A stretch of 60,345 bases of DNA from Brucella daejeonensis (GTDB taxonomy: Bacteria; Pseudomonadota; Alphaproteobacteria; Rhizobiales; Rhizobiaceae): contig NZ_JACIJG010000020.1 of the NCBI RefSeq assembly GCF_014199265.1, positions 1 through 60,345 of the forward strand, written 5' to 3'. Below, in pieces: positions 28,234 to 38,773 of this stretch; the first letter of the stretch is position 1; each line of letters starts with the position of its first letter. The position numbers were made by a program, and so were the translations under genes. The notes under the pieces are model-generated. The model searched no databases and had not been told where the DNA came from. It was given only the letters and a program-made list of their open reading frames with translations.

Positions 28234-29445
28234 ATGTCTGCGCCAGCAACCTCCAGCGGCACGCTTCTGATCGCCAATGTCAAACCCGTGGCTTTCGGGC
28301 CGCATGGCCATCAGGGTGCAATCGATATTCTTGTCGGCGCCGACGGCAAGATCGCCCGCGTCGGCAGGGACTTGCCGCGCGGCGACATCGCCCGGCTGAT
28401 CGACGGCAAGGGGGCATGGATTTCGCCCGGCTGGGGCGATCTTCACGCGCATGTCTGGCACGGCGGAACGGATATTTCGGTGCGGCCCAATCTGTGCGGC
28501 GTGCAGCGCGGCGTCACCACGATTGTCGATGCGGGGTCGGCTGGCGAGGCCAATTTCCATGGCTTTCGCGAATATATCGTCGAGCCGTCGCGCGAGCGGA
28601 TCAAGGCGTTTCTCAATCTCGGTTCCATCGGCCTTGTCGCCTGCAACCGCGTCAGCGAGTTGAGCGATATACGCTCCATCGATCTCGACCGCATCGTCGC
28701 CTGTTATGAACAGAACCGCGAGCATATCGTCGGCATCAAGGTGCGCGCCAGCCATGTCATTACCGGTTCGTGGGGCGTCACGCCGGTCAAGGTCGGCAAG
28801 AAGATCGCCAGAATCTTGAAGATACCCATGATGGTGCATGTGGGCGAGCCGCCCGCGCTTTATGACGAGGTGCTGGAAATTCTGGGCCCGGGCGATATCG
28901 TCACGCACTGCTTCAACGGCAAGGTCGGCAGCAGCATCATCGAGGACGAAGAGCTGTTCCATCTGGCCGAACGCTGCGCGGGCGAGGGCATTCGCCTCGA
29001 TATCGGTCACGGCGGCGCGTCCTTCTCGTTCCGCGTGGCGGAAGTGGCAATCGAGCGCGGGCTGCTGCCGTTTTCGATTTCGACCGATGTGCATCTGCGC
29101 AGCATGAACCAGTCGGTCTGGGATCTGGGCACCACCATGTCCAAGCTTCTGAGCGTCGGAATGCCGTTCGAGAAGGTGGTGGAAGCCGTCACCCATGCAC
29201 CCGCCGAAGTGATCGGGCTGCCGATGGACAATCTGCTTTCGCCCGGCGGGCGCAGCGAGTTCACGCTGTTCGATCTGGTCGCTTCCGATCTGGAAGTGGT
29301 GGATTCGCTTGGCCACAAGGCTTCCCTCGACAGGCTTTTCGAGCCGCGTTTCGCGGTGATCGGCAACGATGTGTTTCCGGCGGAACGCTATCAGCCGGAT
29401 CGTGTCGAATGCGTCGATCACAGCCATGGCTACGACTATCGTTAG
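28234..29445 (+). CDS. Amidohydrolase/deacetylase-family metallohydrolase
   Basis: A 403-residue TIM-barrel hydrolase of the amidohydrolase superfamily. The metal site begins with GDLHAHV (HxH at about 70-72), and further ligands are expected at VGIKVRAS (a lysine), MMVHVG, THCFNG and the STDVHLR aspartate. It resembles the dihydroorotase-like deacetylases found next to SelA/DgaE-like PLP enzymes, which remove an acyl group from an amino compound. Its place directly after the permeases suggests it acts on the imported substrate. The exact substrate is unknown. Confidence 0.85.
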   Translation: MSAPATSSGTLLIANVKPVAFGPHGHQGAIDILVGADGKIARVGRDLPRGDIARLIDGKGAWISPGWGDLHAHVWHGGTDISVRPNLCGVQRGVTTIVDAGSAGEANFHGFREYIVEPSRERIKAFLNLGSIGLVACNRVSELSDIRSIDLDRIVACYEQNREHIVGIKVRASHVITGSWGVTPVKVGKKIARILKIPMMVHVGEPPALYDEVLEILGPGDIVTHCFNGKVGSSIIEDEELFHLAERCAGEGIRLDIGHGGASFSFRVAEVAIERGLLPFSISTDVHLRSMNQSVWDLGTTMSKLLSVGMPFEKVVEAVTHAPAEVIGLPMDNLLSPGGRSEFTLFDLVASDLEVVDSLGHKASLDRLFEPRFAVIGNDVFPAERYQPDRVECVDHSHGYDYR

Positions 29446-29464
29446 GAATTTGAAGGAGTTTCGT

Positions 29465-29983
29465 GTGCCCACACGCGCCGCCCCCACCACGCCGCAAAAC
29501 CGCACCGGCCCTTATGAGCGCCTCGCCGCGCTCGGCATCGAGTTGCCGGAGGCGCCGCCGCCGATTGCCAATTTCGTGACCCATGTGCAGGAAGGAAACA
29601 TTCTCTTTCTGTCCGGTCAGGGCCCGCGCGAGATGGATGGGCGGCTGCATACCGGCAAGGTTGGCGACGACCTGACGGCCGAAGACGCCTATTCCCATGC
29701 GCGGCTGACGGGGATCAATCTTCTGGCGGTGATGCACCATGCGCTGGGCGATCTCAACCGGATCAAGCGGATCGTGAAGCTCTTCGGCATGGTGAACGCC
29801 GCGCCGGAATTCGGCGATCATCCGCGCGTCATCAATGGCTGCTCCGATCTCTTCATCGAAGTGTTCGGCGATTGCGGACACCATGCGCGCTCGGCAGTGG
29901 GGCAGGGCTCATTGCCCGGCAATATCACCGTCGAGATCGAGGCGATCGTTTCCCTGAAAGACGAGGCTGCGCCGGATCAATGA
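29465..29983 (+). CDS. RidA (YjgF/YER057c) family protein
   Basis: A 172-residue member of the RidA family, whose archetype hydrolyses reactive enamine/imine intermediates made by PLP enzymes. Family features are the FLSGQGPREMDG core and the C-terminal ARSAVGQGSLPGNITVEIEAIV with its conserved arginine. I start it at GTG 29465, preceded by AAGGAG with a six-base spacer, in preference to an ATG inside the amidohydrolase gene. It overlaps the IclR gene tail to tail by 7 bases. Its presence with a PLP lyase-like enzyme fits imine clearance in this pathway. Confidence 0.85.
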   Translation: MPTRAAPTTPQNRTGPYERLAALGIELPEAPPPIANFVTHVQEGNILFLSGQGPREMDGRLHTGKVGDDLTAEDAYSHARLTGINLLAVMHHALGDLNRIKRIVKLFGMVNAAPEFGDHPRVINGCSDLFIEVFGDCGHHARSAVGQGSLPGNITVEIEAIVSLKDEAAPDQ

Positions 29984-30798
29984 TTGCGCCAGCCCATCAG
30001 CTTCTCGATCTTCGCGGCAGATTGCTGGACACTTCGCGTGTAGTGCTCGCGATTGTCCAGAATCTTCTGTTCGGGCAGGACGATCGAAATGGTGGCCGCA
30101 CAGGCTCCATCCTCGTCGCAGACCGGCGAGGCGATGCAGGCGACCGCATAGTCGGATTCTCCCGCCTGAATGGAAAGGCGCTGTTCGAAAGCCTGTTTCG
30201 CCGCTTCCGACAGGGTTTGCGGGTCGGTATCGGCGCGGCCGGTCGGCGAAGCGGTGCAGCAGCGCCTGAAGAGCGCCAGCCGCTCGTCATCGGGCAGATG
30301 GCCCGCGAGCAGTCGGCCCGATGCCGTCCAGTTGAGCGGAACCCGCGTGCCGACACGCGATGTGACCTGAAAATGGCCGGGTCCGTCCGCCATGGCCAGA
30401 ACCTGCATGAAATCGCCGTCCCGTCCGCAAAGCTGGATCGTTTCGCCGATCTGACGGCAGAGATCGTGCATCTCGCCATTGGCGACGCTCAGAAAATCCA
30501 GCGCCCGCGCATAGGCGAGGCCATAGCGGTAAAGCCTGTTGCCGAGCCAGAGGTTGCCGTCGGCGCTGCGCGAAAGCAGGTTCTTCTCCACCATGTCATC
30601 CACGATGACATAGACGGTGGAAAGGGGAGCGCCAATCGCCTTCGCGATGGCGTAGGCCCCGCTGGGATTGCCCGTTTCATAAAGAAAATCAAGCACCTGC
30701 AAAACGCGGTCGATGCCGCTGACGCGGGAGCGGCGGGCGGTCTTTTCTTCTTTTCGGGGCGGGGCGGTATCGGTTTCAACGGTGGGATCGGTTGGCAA
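29977..30798 (-). CDS. IclR-family transcriptional regulator
   Basis: A 273-residue regulator with an N-terminal winged helix (about 30-95: SGIDRVLQVLDFLYETG, AIAKAIGAPLSTVYVIVDDMV) and the IclR ligand domain (VACIASPVCDEDGACAATISIVLP). No ATG precedes the DNA-binding domain: a TTG at 30798 with GGAG seven bases upstream is the best start, and another TTG at 30828 is possible. It lies inside the transporter/catabolic cluster, divergent from the SelA-like gene, and is its probable local regulator. Confidence 0.88.
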   Translation of the reverse strand: MPTDPTVETDTAPPRKEEKTARRSRVSGIDRVLQVLDFLYETGNPSGAYAIAKAIGAPLSTVYVIVDDMVEKNLLSRSADGNLWLGNRLYRYGLAYARALDFLSVANGEMHDLCRQIGETIQLCGRDGDFMQVLAMADGPGHFQVTSRVGTRVPLNWTASGRLLAGHLPDDERLALFRRCCTASPTGRADTDPQTLSEAAKQAFEQRLSIQAGESDYAVACIASPVCDEDGACAATISIVLPEQKILDNREHYTRSVQQSAAKIEKLMGWRNH

Positions 30799-30810
30799 GA
30801 GACGGCTCCA

Positions 30811-30848
30811 GGAGAAAGATCGAAACAAAGGAGAAAGATCGAAACAAA
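30811..30848. repeat. Tandem duplication of a 19-bp sequence in the IclR promoter region
   Basis: GGAGAAAGATCGAAACAAA occurs twice head to tail (30811-30829 and 30830-30848) just upstream of the IclR-type gene start, in the 151-base divergent promoter with the SelA-like gene. It may be a duplicated regulator half-site or a simple slippage duplication. The rest of this gap is AT-rich, with ATTAT-TTC-ATAAT near 30857. Confidence 0.6.
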
Positions 30849-30949
30849 TCGGATTGCATTATTTCATAATTGGGCAATCAATGCCAGTTTTATGGAATAT
30901 ATATTGAACTGAAATGCCGGGCCGCGTTGCGCGCCGACTGGAGGAGAGA

Positions 30950-32149
30950 ATGAGCGAGATCGATATCCGTAAAACCCTCGGCCTGCGAGAGGTTATCAAT
31001 GTATCCGGCACCATGACGGGTCTCGGCGCGTCGATTGCCGTGCCGGAAGTTGCGCAAGCCATGGCGCGGATATTGCCGCAATTCGTGGAAATCAACGATC
31101 TGCAACGCAAGGCGGGCGCCGTGATTGCGCGGCTGACCGGCGCGGAGGCGGGTTTCGTCACGGCCTCCTGTTCCGCCGGGATCACGCTTGCCGTCGCGGG
31201 CTGCATGACGGGCGACGACCTTGCGGCCATCGAGCGGCTGCCCGATGCCTCCGGCCTTGGGAACGAAGTCGTCGTGCAGATGGGCCATGTGGTCAGTTAT
31301 GGCGCGCCGGTCGATCAGGCGATCCGTCTTGCAGGCGCAAGGCCGGTGCTCATCGGTCAGGCAACGAGCGCTTATGACTATCATCTGGAAGGGGCGATCA
31401 ACGAGCGCACTGCCGCCGCCGTCTATGTCGTTTCGCATCACGTCGTGGACTACGGCCTGATCGGCCTCACGCGCTTTGCCGAAATCTGCCATGCGCATGG
31501 CGTGCCTGTTATTGTCGATGCCGCATCGGAATATGACCTCAGGGGCTTTCTGGAAGCAGGCGCCGACATGGTGCTTTATTCCGGCCACAAGTTTCTGGGC
31601 GGTCCGACGAGCGGTATCGTTGCCGGCAGCAAGCAACTCGTCCGTCAGGCTTTCCTGCAGAACGCCGGTATCGGCCGCGGCATGAAAGTGGGCAAGGAAA
31701 GCATTTATGGCGTCATGGCTGCGCTGGAAGCCTGGGAAAAGCGCGATCATGCGGGCATTCGCGCGCGTGAGAAATCCTGTCTCGATCTCTGGCGCTCGAC
31801 GCTCGATCCCTATCCGGGCGTGACGGCGACAATCGATCCCGACCCGACGCATAACCCGCTGGATCGGCTGCGGGTCACGATCGATCCGGCACAAGCGCAT
31901 ATTACCGCATGGGACCTGGTGGATGCGCTTGGCCGCGGCAATCCGCCGGTGATCGCCCGCGATCACGAAGTCGAGCATAATTATTTCCATCTCGATCCGT
32001 GCAACCTGCATCCCGGTCAGGAAACCGTCGTTGCCAGCCGCCTGCGGGAAGAGCTGGACAAGGCGCGGACCTCGAACGAGATCGTCGCCACGCCGCTTGC
32101 CGAGCGCAGCAGGCGTCGCTTCGACAGCCTGCGCCGCTGGCCGGACTGA
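30950..32149 (+). CDS. SelA/DgaE-like PLP-dependent enzyme
   Basis: A 399-residue fold-type I PLP enzyme related to selenocysteine synthase SelA but lacking selenium context; the closest characterised type is the DgaE-like ammonia lyase group. The PLP lysine lies in [13 protein letters not shown] and the aspartate in [11 protein letters not shown]. These proteins usually occur with an amidohydrolase/deacetylase, as here. The start at 30950 has GGAGGAG upstream. It would eliminate ammonia or rearrange the deacylated amino acid produced by the amidohydrolase, with RidA handling the imine; this pathway is inferred. Confidence 0.8.
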   Translation: MSEIDIRKTLGLREVINVSGTMTGLGASIAVPEVAQAMARILPQFVEINDLQRKAGAVIARLTGAEAGFVTASCSAGITLAVAGCMTGDDLAAIERLPDASGLGNEVVVQMGHVVSYGAPVDQAIRLAGARPVLIGQATSAYDYHLEGAINERTAAAVYVVSHHVVDYGLIGLTRFAEICHAHGVPVIVDAASEYDLRGFLEAGADMVLYSGHKFLGGPTSGIVAGSKQLVRQAFLQNAGIGRGMKVGKESIYGVMAALEAWEKRDHAGIRAREKSCLDLWRSTLDPYPGVTATIDPDPTHNPLDRLRVTIDPAQAHITAWDLVDALGRGNPPVIARDHEVEHNYFHLDPCNLHPGQETVVASRLREELDKARTSNEIVATPLAERSRRRFDSLRRWPD

Positions 32150-32169
32150 AAATCCCCGAGGAGAGCGAC

Positions 32170-33990
<1,821 letters not shown>

Positions 33991-34005
33991 GTCTGGAGCC
34001 TGACC

Positions 34006-34887
34006 CTAAAGCCTGCCATTGACGAAAGTCTGGTTGAGCGTCGCCAGAAAGCGGGAGACTTTCGGACTCACATAGCGCCGTGACAGGTGGAGAGCCCAGT
34101 ATTCCACGCTGCTGTCGGGCAGGCTCCCAAGGATTACAAGACGTCCCCGCGAGATGTCTTCGGCAACGCTCAGCCGGGGCAGGAGGGCAACACCGGCACC
34201 CGCGCTAACGGCATCGCGGACCATCGGCAGGGACGACAGGCACAGCCGGACATCGGGATCGATGAAGCGTGTGGTCGAACCCCGGTCCACCGTCCATGGC
34301 GCATCGACACGGGCTAGGGACATCTCGACCGCCGGCAGGCGTACGATTTCGCTCTCGTCTGTTTCAAGGGCGGATGCGTGGTCCGCATTGCCGACCACAA
34401 GCATCTCGTCACGGGCGAAACATCGCCCGACGAGCATGTCGTCCGCGCGCGGATTGACACGTATCGCGATATCGAACCCCTCCTGCACCAGATCGACGAA
34501 GCGGTCCTCGGCGGAGATTTCCAGCGTTATTTCGGTGTTCTGCTGGATGAAAGCCGTGGCGATTGCCGGCATCAGCGTATGAGAAAACAGGACCGGCGCC
34601 GTTACCCGAAGGTGGCCGCGCGGCCTTGTCTGTCCGGTCGTCAGCCCCGTTGCAATTTCCTCGATCTCACCGAGAAGGTGCACGGTGCGTTCATGGAGCT
34701 GACTGCCTTCCTCGGTCAGGCGCAGCCCCCGATTGCCGCGCTCGATTAGCCGGACGCCGAGCGAAGCTTCCAGATCGGCCACCCGGCGCGAAAGCGTCGC
34801 CTTGGAGCGGCCGCTGATCCGGCTTGCCCTGCCAAATCCGCCATGCAGGGCGACGAGGTTGAAATCCTTGAGATCGTCGAGGTCCAT
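34006..34887 (-). CDS. LysR-family transcriptional regulator
   Basis: A 293-residue LysR-type regulator with the N-terminal helix-turn-helix ([44 protein letters not shown] in family register) and an effector domain. It is divergent from the Old Yellow Enzyme gene, the usual arrangement for a LysR activator or repressor of a flavin reductase responding to electrophiles. The ATG at 34887 is chosen by family length; a TTG four codons earlier is possible. The 121-base divergent gap contains no gene. Confidence 0.9.
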   Translation of the reverse strand: MDLDDLKDFNLVALHGGFGRASRISGRSKATLSRRVADLEASLGVRLIERGNRGLRLTEEGSQLHERTVHLLGEIEEIATGLTTGQTRPRGHLRVTAPVLFSHTLMPAIATAFIQQNTEITLEISAEDRFVDLVQEGFDIAIRVNPRADDMLVGRCFARDEMLVVGNADHASALETDESEIVRLPAVEMSLARVDAPWTVDRGSTTRFIDPDVRLCLSSLPMVRDAVSAGAGVALLPRLSVAEDISRGRLVILGSLPDSSVEYWALHLSRRYVSPKVSRFLATLNQTFVNGRL

Positions 34888-35008
34888 GATGTGTTTCAAA
34901 TATGATCCAATGTGTCTCGATTATCGCGTCTGTGCAGCGAAATTGCAACAATCTACATTGAACCTGTCATTCAAACATTCACTTTATTTCGCTGAAACGG
35001 AGGTTCAA

Positions 35009-36100
35009 ATGTCAACGATCTGGGATCCAATCACTGTCGGACGGATATCGCTTTCTCATCGGCTGGCGCTTTCGCCGCTGACACGCAGCCGCGCCTTGCC
35101 CGATGGCACGCCCGGCCCATATGCCGCCGAATATTACGCGCAACGCGCTTCTCTTGGTCTTCTGATTTCCGAGGGCACACAGCCTTCGGCCGACGGGCAG
35201 GGCTTTCCCGACACGCCGGGCATCTATACCGACCATCACGTCGCCGGTTGGGCGAAGATCGCCAGGGACGTTCATGACAAGGGCGGCCATCTGTTCATCC
35301 AGCTGATGCATGCCGGCCGTATGGCGCACCCCGACAACCGCCCGCATGGCCGTGTGCCGTTGGCTCCTTCCGCGATCCGCCCGGACGAGAAGATGTTTAC
35401 GCATGACGGGCTGAAGGACGTGCCCGTGCCGCAGCCGCTCTCGGAAGCGGGGATTCGCGACACCGTCGCGGACTTCCGCCGTGCCGCCGCAAAGGCCATC
35501 GAGGCCGGGGCCGACGGTGTCGAGATCCATGGCGCGAACGGGTATCTCATCCAGCAATTCCTCTCCCCCAACGCGAACCGGCGTTCGGACGCTTATGGTG
35601 GAAGCATCGAGAACCGCGCCCGTTTCGCGCTTGAGGTGGCAGCGGCGGTTGTCGATGAAATCGGAGCGGACCGGGTTGGTATCCGGCTTTCGCCCGGCTC
35701 GCGGCTCGGCGGCATCGATGAAGGCGAGGAATATCCGGCACTTTACCGCTATCTGACCGGGGAACTGGCAAAGCTCGACCTTGCCTATCTGCATATTGCC
35801 CATAACGGCAATGACGAACTCCTGCGCGACATCCGCGCGCGCTGGTCGAACCCCCTTCTGGTCAACCGTGGAAACCGGCCCATCGAGGCGGTTGGGGCGG
35901 ATATTGCCGCCGGGCTTGCGGACATCGCGCCTGTGGGGCGCTGGGCCTTGGCCAACCCGGATCTGGTTGAGCGGCTGCGCCGCAATGCGCCGCTCAACAC
36001 GCCCGACCAAACGACATTCTATGGCGGCGGCGCGCGCGGATATACGGACTATCCGACGTTAAAGCATGTCTCCCGAAAGTGGGAACCGGTTTCGGGATAA
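35009..36100 (+). CDS. Old Yellow Enzyme family NAD(P)H:flavin oxidoreductase (alkene reductase)
   Basis: A 363-residue FMN-dependent TIM-barrel reductase of the NemA/XenB group, reducing activated alkenes or nitro compounds. Visible are LSPLTRSRA (FMN contacts), the IQLMHAGRMAHP segment, GVEIHGANGYLIQQFLSP with the substrate His/Asn pair, and GYTDYPTL, where the family normally ends. The last 12 residues (KHVSRKWEPVSG) are encoded by an intergenic-type palindromic repeat that also supplies the stop codon. The start at 35009 has GGAGG upstream. Likely regulated by the divergent LysR gene. Confidence 0.93.
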   Translation: MSTIWDPITVGRISLSHRLALSPLTRSRALPDGTPGPYAAEYYAQRASLGLLISEGTQPSADGQGFPDTPGIYTDHHVAGWAKIARDVHDKGGHLFIQLMHAGRMAHPDNRPHGRVPLAPSAIRPDEKMFTHDGLKDVPVPQPLSEAGIRDTVADFRRAAAKAIEAGADGVEIHGANGYLIQQFLSPNANRRSDAYGGSIENRARFALEVAAAVVDEIGADRVGIRLSPGSRLGGIDEGEEYPALYRYLTGELAKLDLAYLHIAHNGNDELLRDIRARWSNPLLVNRGNRPIEAVGADIAAGLADIAPVGRWALANPDLVERLRRNAPLNTPDQTTFYGGGARGYTDYPTLKHVSRKWEPVSG

Positions 36101-36108
36101 AGACATGC
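36064..36108. repeat. REP-like palindrome overlapping the 3' end of the Old Yellow Enzyme gene
   Basis: A two-tier perfect inverted repeat: outer arms GCATGTCT/AGACATGC (36064-36071 and 36101-36108) and inner arms CCCGAAA/TTTCGGG (36072-36078 and 36090-36096). Palindromes with this core are frequent between genes in Rhizobiales genomes. Here it encodes the last residues and stop (36098-36100) of the upstream gene, and may fold as its terminator. Confidence 0.65.
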
Positions 36109-36210
36109 GTCAAAACAAAAACTTAAAGTATGCCGCCTGAACACGATTGAACGCAACACGCTTTAGATGAGGTTGCTGCATAAGCGGTGAGGGGGATTCC
36201 AAGTGAGATC

Positions 36211-36245
36211 GGCGGGACCTGTTGCAGGTCCCGCCGCTTTTTCAT
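36211..36245 (+). terminator. Rho-independent terminator between the flavin reductase and MocR genes
   Basis: A perfect 10-bp stem GGCGGGACCT with a 5-base loop, followed on the plus strand by GCTTTTTTC. It ends the plus-strand flavin reductase transcript and lies 27 bases before the stop of the oppositely oriented MocR gene, which may use the same hairpin from the other side. Confidence 0.8.
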
Positions 36246-36261
36246 TTGATGGCCCATGGTC

Positions 36262-37674
36262 TCAACTGAAACGCCGGACGATCTCGGCCAGCCGGTCGCA
36301 ATGTCTCGCCAGTCCCTTTGTCGGCGATGTCGCAACACCCAGCAAAAGACCCGGTCCGCCGGTCTCCGGCGATGCATGAAAGGGCGAAAGGGGTGCGGGA
36401 AACATGCCGAAGGCGAGCAGCTCGCGCATGATGGTGAGATCGGACGCGCCTTCCGGCAGCCGCAGCATAACGGCCAGACCCGCCGCCGCAAGATCATCGG
36501 GGTCGAAGTGGGAGCGCAGCTCGGTCAGCAGGTCTTCCCGCTTGGCGGCATAGGCGCGCTTCAAACGGCGGAGGTGGCGCAGATAATGTCCTTCCCGCAT
36601 GAATTCGGCAATTGCGAGTTGCGCCGAAGGTCCGGGCGGCGGGGCGAGGCAGGCCGCCACTTCGGCAAAGCGGGCCATGAGATCGATTGGCGCGACGATA
36701 AATCCGAGGCGGAGCGTCGGACCGATGGTCTTGCTGAACGAGCCGATGTGGATGACCCGCCCGGCGCGGTCGAGCGAGGCCAGCGCAGGCGCGGCCCGGC
36801 CCGTCAGCTGCAATTCGCTGAGATAGTCGTCCTCTATCACCCAGACTCCGTTCGCGTCGGCCCAGTCGAGCAGTTTCAGGCGCCGTTCCAGCGATAGTGT
36901 CGATCCAAGCGGCGCCTGCTGGCCGGGCGTCACGACCACCAGTCCTGCGTCCGGGGCGTGGTGCAGCCCGTGGTCGATGTCGATACCGTCGGCATCGACG
37001 GGGATCGGCGAGAGAAATAGGCGTGCAAGTTCCAGCCCCTTGCGGGTGAAGGGAAATCCGGGGTCTTCCATCCAGACTTTCCGCCCTTCAAGGCCGAGCA
37101 CCCGGAGCGCCAGCCCCAGCCCGGCGGCATATCCGCCGGTGATGACGATCTGCGACGGTGAACAGTCGATGCCGCGGGCAACCGCGAGGTAGCCCGCGAT
37201 CTCTCGCCTCAGCTCCGGCTCGCCGCGCGGGTCCGGGTAGTTGGGGGCCGCGCTCGCCTCGACCCGGATTGCATGTGCGCGGATGCGCGCAAAAAGCGTC
37301 GCCGGAAAGGTCTCCGTTGCTGGAACGCCCATCTGAAAAAAGGCCGGTCCCTGGGTCATCTCCTGATACATTGCCATAAACGAGCCGGGGTCCGGTCGCT
37401 GCTCGCTCTTCGTGGCCGGGCGGGGGCGCGGGGCGACACGGGTTCCGGTCGCGCGGGAGGCGACGATCAACTGGGCTGCGTTCAGCTTTTCATAGGCTGT
37501 CCGCACCGTGCCCCGAGCCACGCCGATCTGGGCGGCAAGGTCCTGCCAGGAGGGCAGGCGGGCGCCGGGTTCGAGCACGCCGCTTTCGATCGCGGTGGCA
37601 ATTCCATGTCGGATCTGCTCGGCGAGCGTCGTTCCGGCGGAGCGGTCGATATTCAGGTTCAGCGATTTCGTCAT
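36262..37674 (-). CDS. MocR/PdxR-type GntR-family regulator with aminotransferase domain
   Basis: A 470-residue regulator with an N-terminal GntR winged helix (about 10-80, including RLPSWQDLAAQIGVARGTVRTAYE) fused to a fold-type I aminotransferase-like domain. The PLP lysine lies in HIGSFSKTIGPTLRLGF. MocR proteins sense PLP or an amino compound rather than catalyse. The start at 37674 gives a standard family N-terminus; the longer frame has no support. It is divergent from the cupin-CMD-epimerase genes, which are its likely targets. Confidence 0.92.
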   Translation of the reverse strand: MTKSLNLNIDRSAGTTLAEQIRHGIATAIESGVLEPGARLPSWQDLAAQIGVARGTVRTAYEKLNAAQLIVASRATGTRVAPRPRPATKSEQRPDPGSFMAMYQEMTQGPAFFQMGVPATETFPATLFARIRAHAIRVEASAAPNYPDPRGEPELRREIAGYLAVARGIDCSPSQIVITGGYAAGLGLALRVLGLEGRKVWMEDPGFPFTRKGLELARLFLSPIPVDADGIDIDHGLHHAPDAGLVVVTPGQQAPLGSTLSLERRLKLLDWADANGVWVIEDDYLSELQLTGRAAPALASLDRAGRVIHIGSFSKTIGPTLRLGFIVAPIDLMARFAEVAACLAPPPGPSAQLAIAEFMREGHYLRHLRRLKRAYAAKREDLLTELRSHFDPDDLAAAGLAVMLRLPEGASDLTIMRELLAFGMFPAPLSPFHASPETGGPGLLLGVATSPTKGLARHCDRLAEIVRRFS

Positions 37675-37771
37675 TCCACTGTAGTACACTATTCTTTCGC
37701 ATTCTTGGTGCTTTTTTTTAGGCCACGGAATGGGCATCTTCCTGTCAGTTCACGGCGATGGACATGACGAC

Positions 37772-37797
37772 GGCCCCGACGGATGGCCCCGACGGAT
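37772..37797. repeat. 13-bp tandem duplication in the MocR/cupin intergenic region
   Basis: GGCCCCGACGGAT occurs twice head to tail in the divergent gap 37675-37829. MocR regulators often bind direct repeats, so this could be part of the operator, but a slippage duplication is equally possible. Confidence 0.4.
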
Positions 37798-37829
37798 GGT
37801 AATGTCCGTTTCGAACAGGGAGAAAGCTC

Positions 37830-38255
37830 ATGAGAATGCGATCCATCATTGTCGCAACCGGCGCAGCCCTTGCAATTGCGACGGCGACGGCGGGTCCGGT
37901 TGCCGCCCATGACGGCAAGACGGAAACCGTCACGCCGAACTTCGAGGCGGCCATTCCCAACATTCCCGGCAAGTCGCTGCTTGCCGTGGAGGTCGAGTAT
38001 GCGCCGGGCGCGGCCTCTCCGGCCCACACCCATGCTAAGTCGTCTTTCATCTACGCCTATGTGATCTCGGGCGAGATCGAGTCGAAGGTGAATGACAGCG
38101 AGACCCGCATCTATCGGGCAGGCGAGAGCTTTTCCGAACCGCCGGATGCAACCCATTCCGTCAGCCGCAATGCCAGCAAGACCAAGCCGGCGAAACTGCT
38201 TGCCGTCTTTGTCCTCGATACGGGCGACAACCCGCTGACCACGCCCCTCAAATAA
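37830..38255 (+). CDS. Exported cupin-domain protein
   Basis: A 141-residue single-domain cupin with a cleavable signal peptide (about 1-26, ending VAAHD). The metal-site motifs are HTHAKSSFIYAYVISGE and the downstream EPPDATHSV. The precise activity is unknown: periplasmic small cupins of this kind often accompany carboxymuconolactone-decarboxylase-like and dehydrogenase genes controlled by a MocR protein, as here. The next gene follows after 16 bases. Confidence 0.85.
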   Translation: MRMRSIIVATGAALAIATATAGPVAAHDGKTETVTPNFEAAIPNIPGKSLLAVEVEYAPGAASPAHTHAKSSFIYAYVISGEIESKVNDSETRIYRAGESFSEPPDATHSVSRNASKTKPAKLLAVFVLDTGDNPLTTPLK

Positions 38256-38271
38256 CCTTCAGGAAAAGAAA

Positions 38272-38727
38272 ATGACCAAACGACTGGACTATAACCAGAT
38301 TGCGCCGAATGGCGCCAAGGCGCTTGGCGGCGTGTATGGCTATGTCATGCAGAGCGACCTGCCGGCCGAACTGGTGGAGCTTGTCTATCTGCGCGTTTCG
38401 CAGATCAACAACTGTGCCTTTTGTCTCGATATGCACACACGCGATCTGATGAAGAAAGGCGTGCCGGTCGAGAAGCTTGCCCTGGTGCAGGCGTGGGAAG
38501 AGGGCGGCCATCTCTTCAGCGAGACGGAACGCGCCGCCCTGGCCTGGGCCGAGACGGTGACGCGTATCGCGCAGACCGGCGTGCCGGACGATGCCTATCA
38601 GGCCGCGCGCGCGGTCTTCGGCGAGAAGGAACTGGTCGATCTCACGATCGCGATCAGCCTGATGAACACCTATAACCGCATGGCGATCAGCTTCCGCAAC
38701 ACGCCGCAGGCGGTCGTCACGGCCTGA
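38272..38727 (+). CDS. Carboxymuconolactone decarboxylase/AhpD-like family protein
   Basis: A 151-residue AhpD-like helical protein with the redox-type motif NNCAFCLDMHTRDL (CxxC-x3-H, about 46-53). Such proteins act as peroxidase-related reductases or as decarboxylases; the CxxC and histidine favour the former. It is co-transcribed with the cupin gene upstream and the epimerase-like gene 46 bases downstream. Confidence 0.9.
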   Translation: MTKRLDYNQIAPNGAKALGGVYGYVMQSDLPAELVELVYLRVSQINNCAFCLDMHTRDLMKKGVPVEKLALVQAWEEGGHLFSETERAALAWAETVTRIAQTGVPDDAYQAARAVFGEKELVDLTIAISLMNTYNRMAISFRNTPQAVVTA

Positions 38728-38773
38728 ACAAAGCGCACCGTACCGGGCGCTCACTTGTCGAAGGAGTTTTCTC

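Noticed and set aside
27625..29505. 626-codon minus-strand frame
   Set aside because: Antisense across the permease and amidohydrolase genes; His/Arg/Asp-rich composition typical of a shadow.
30950..32149. Selenocysteine synthase (selA)
   Set aside because: No selenoprotein machinery nearby and no selenium-related context; the amidohydrolase and RidA neighbours fit a DgaE-like lyase instead.
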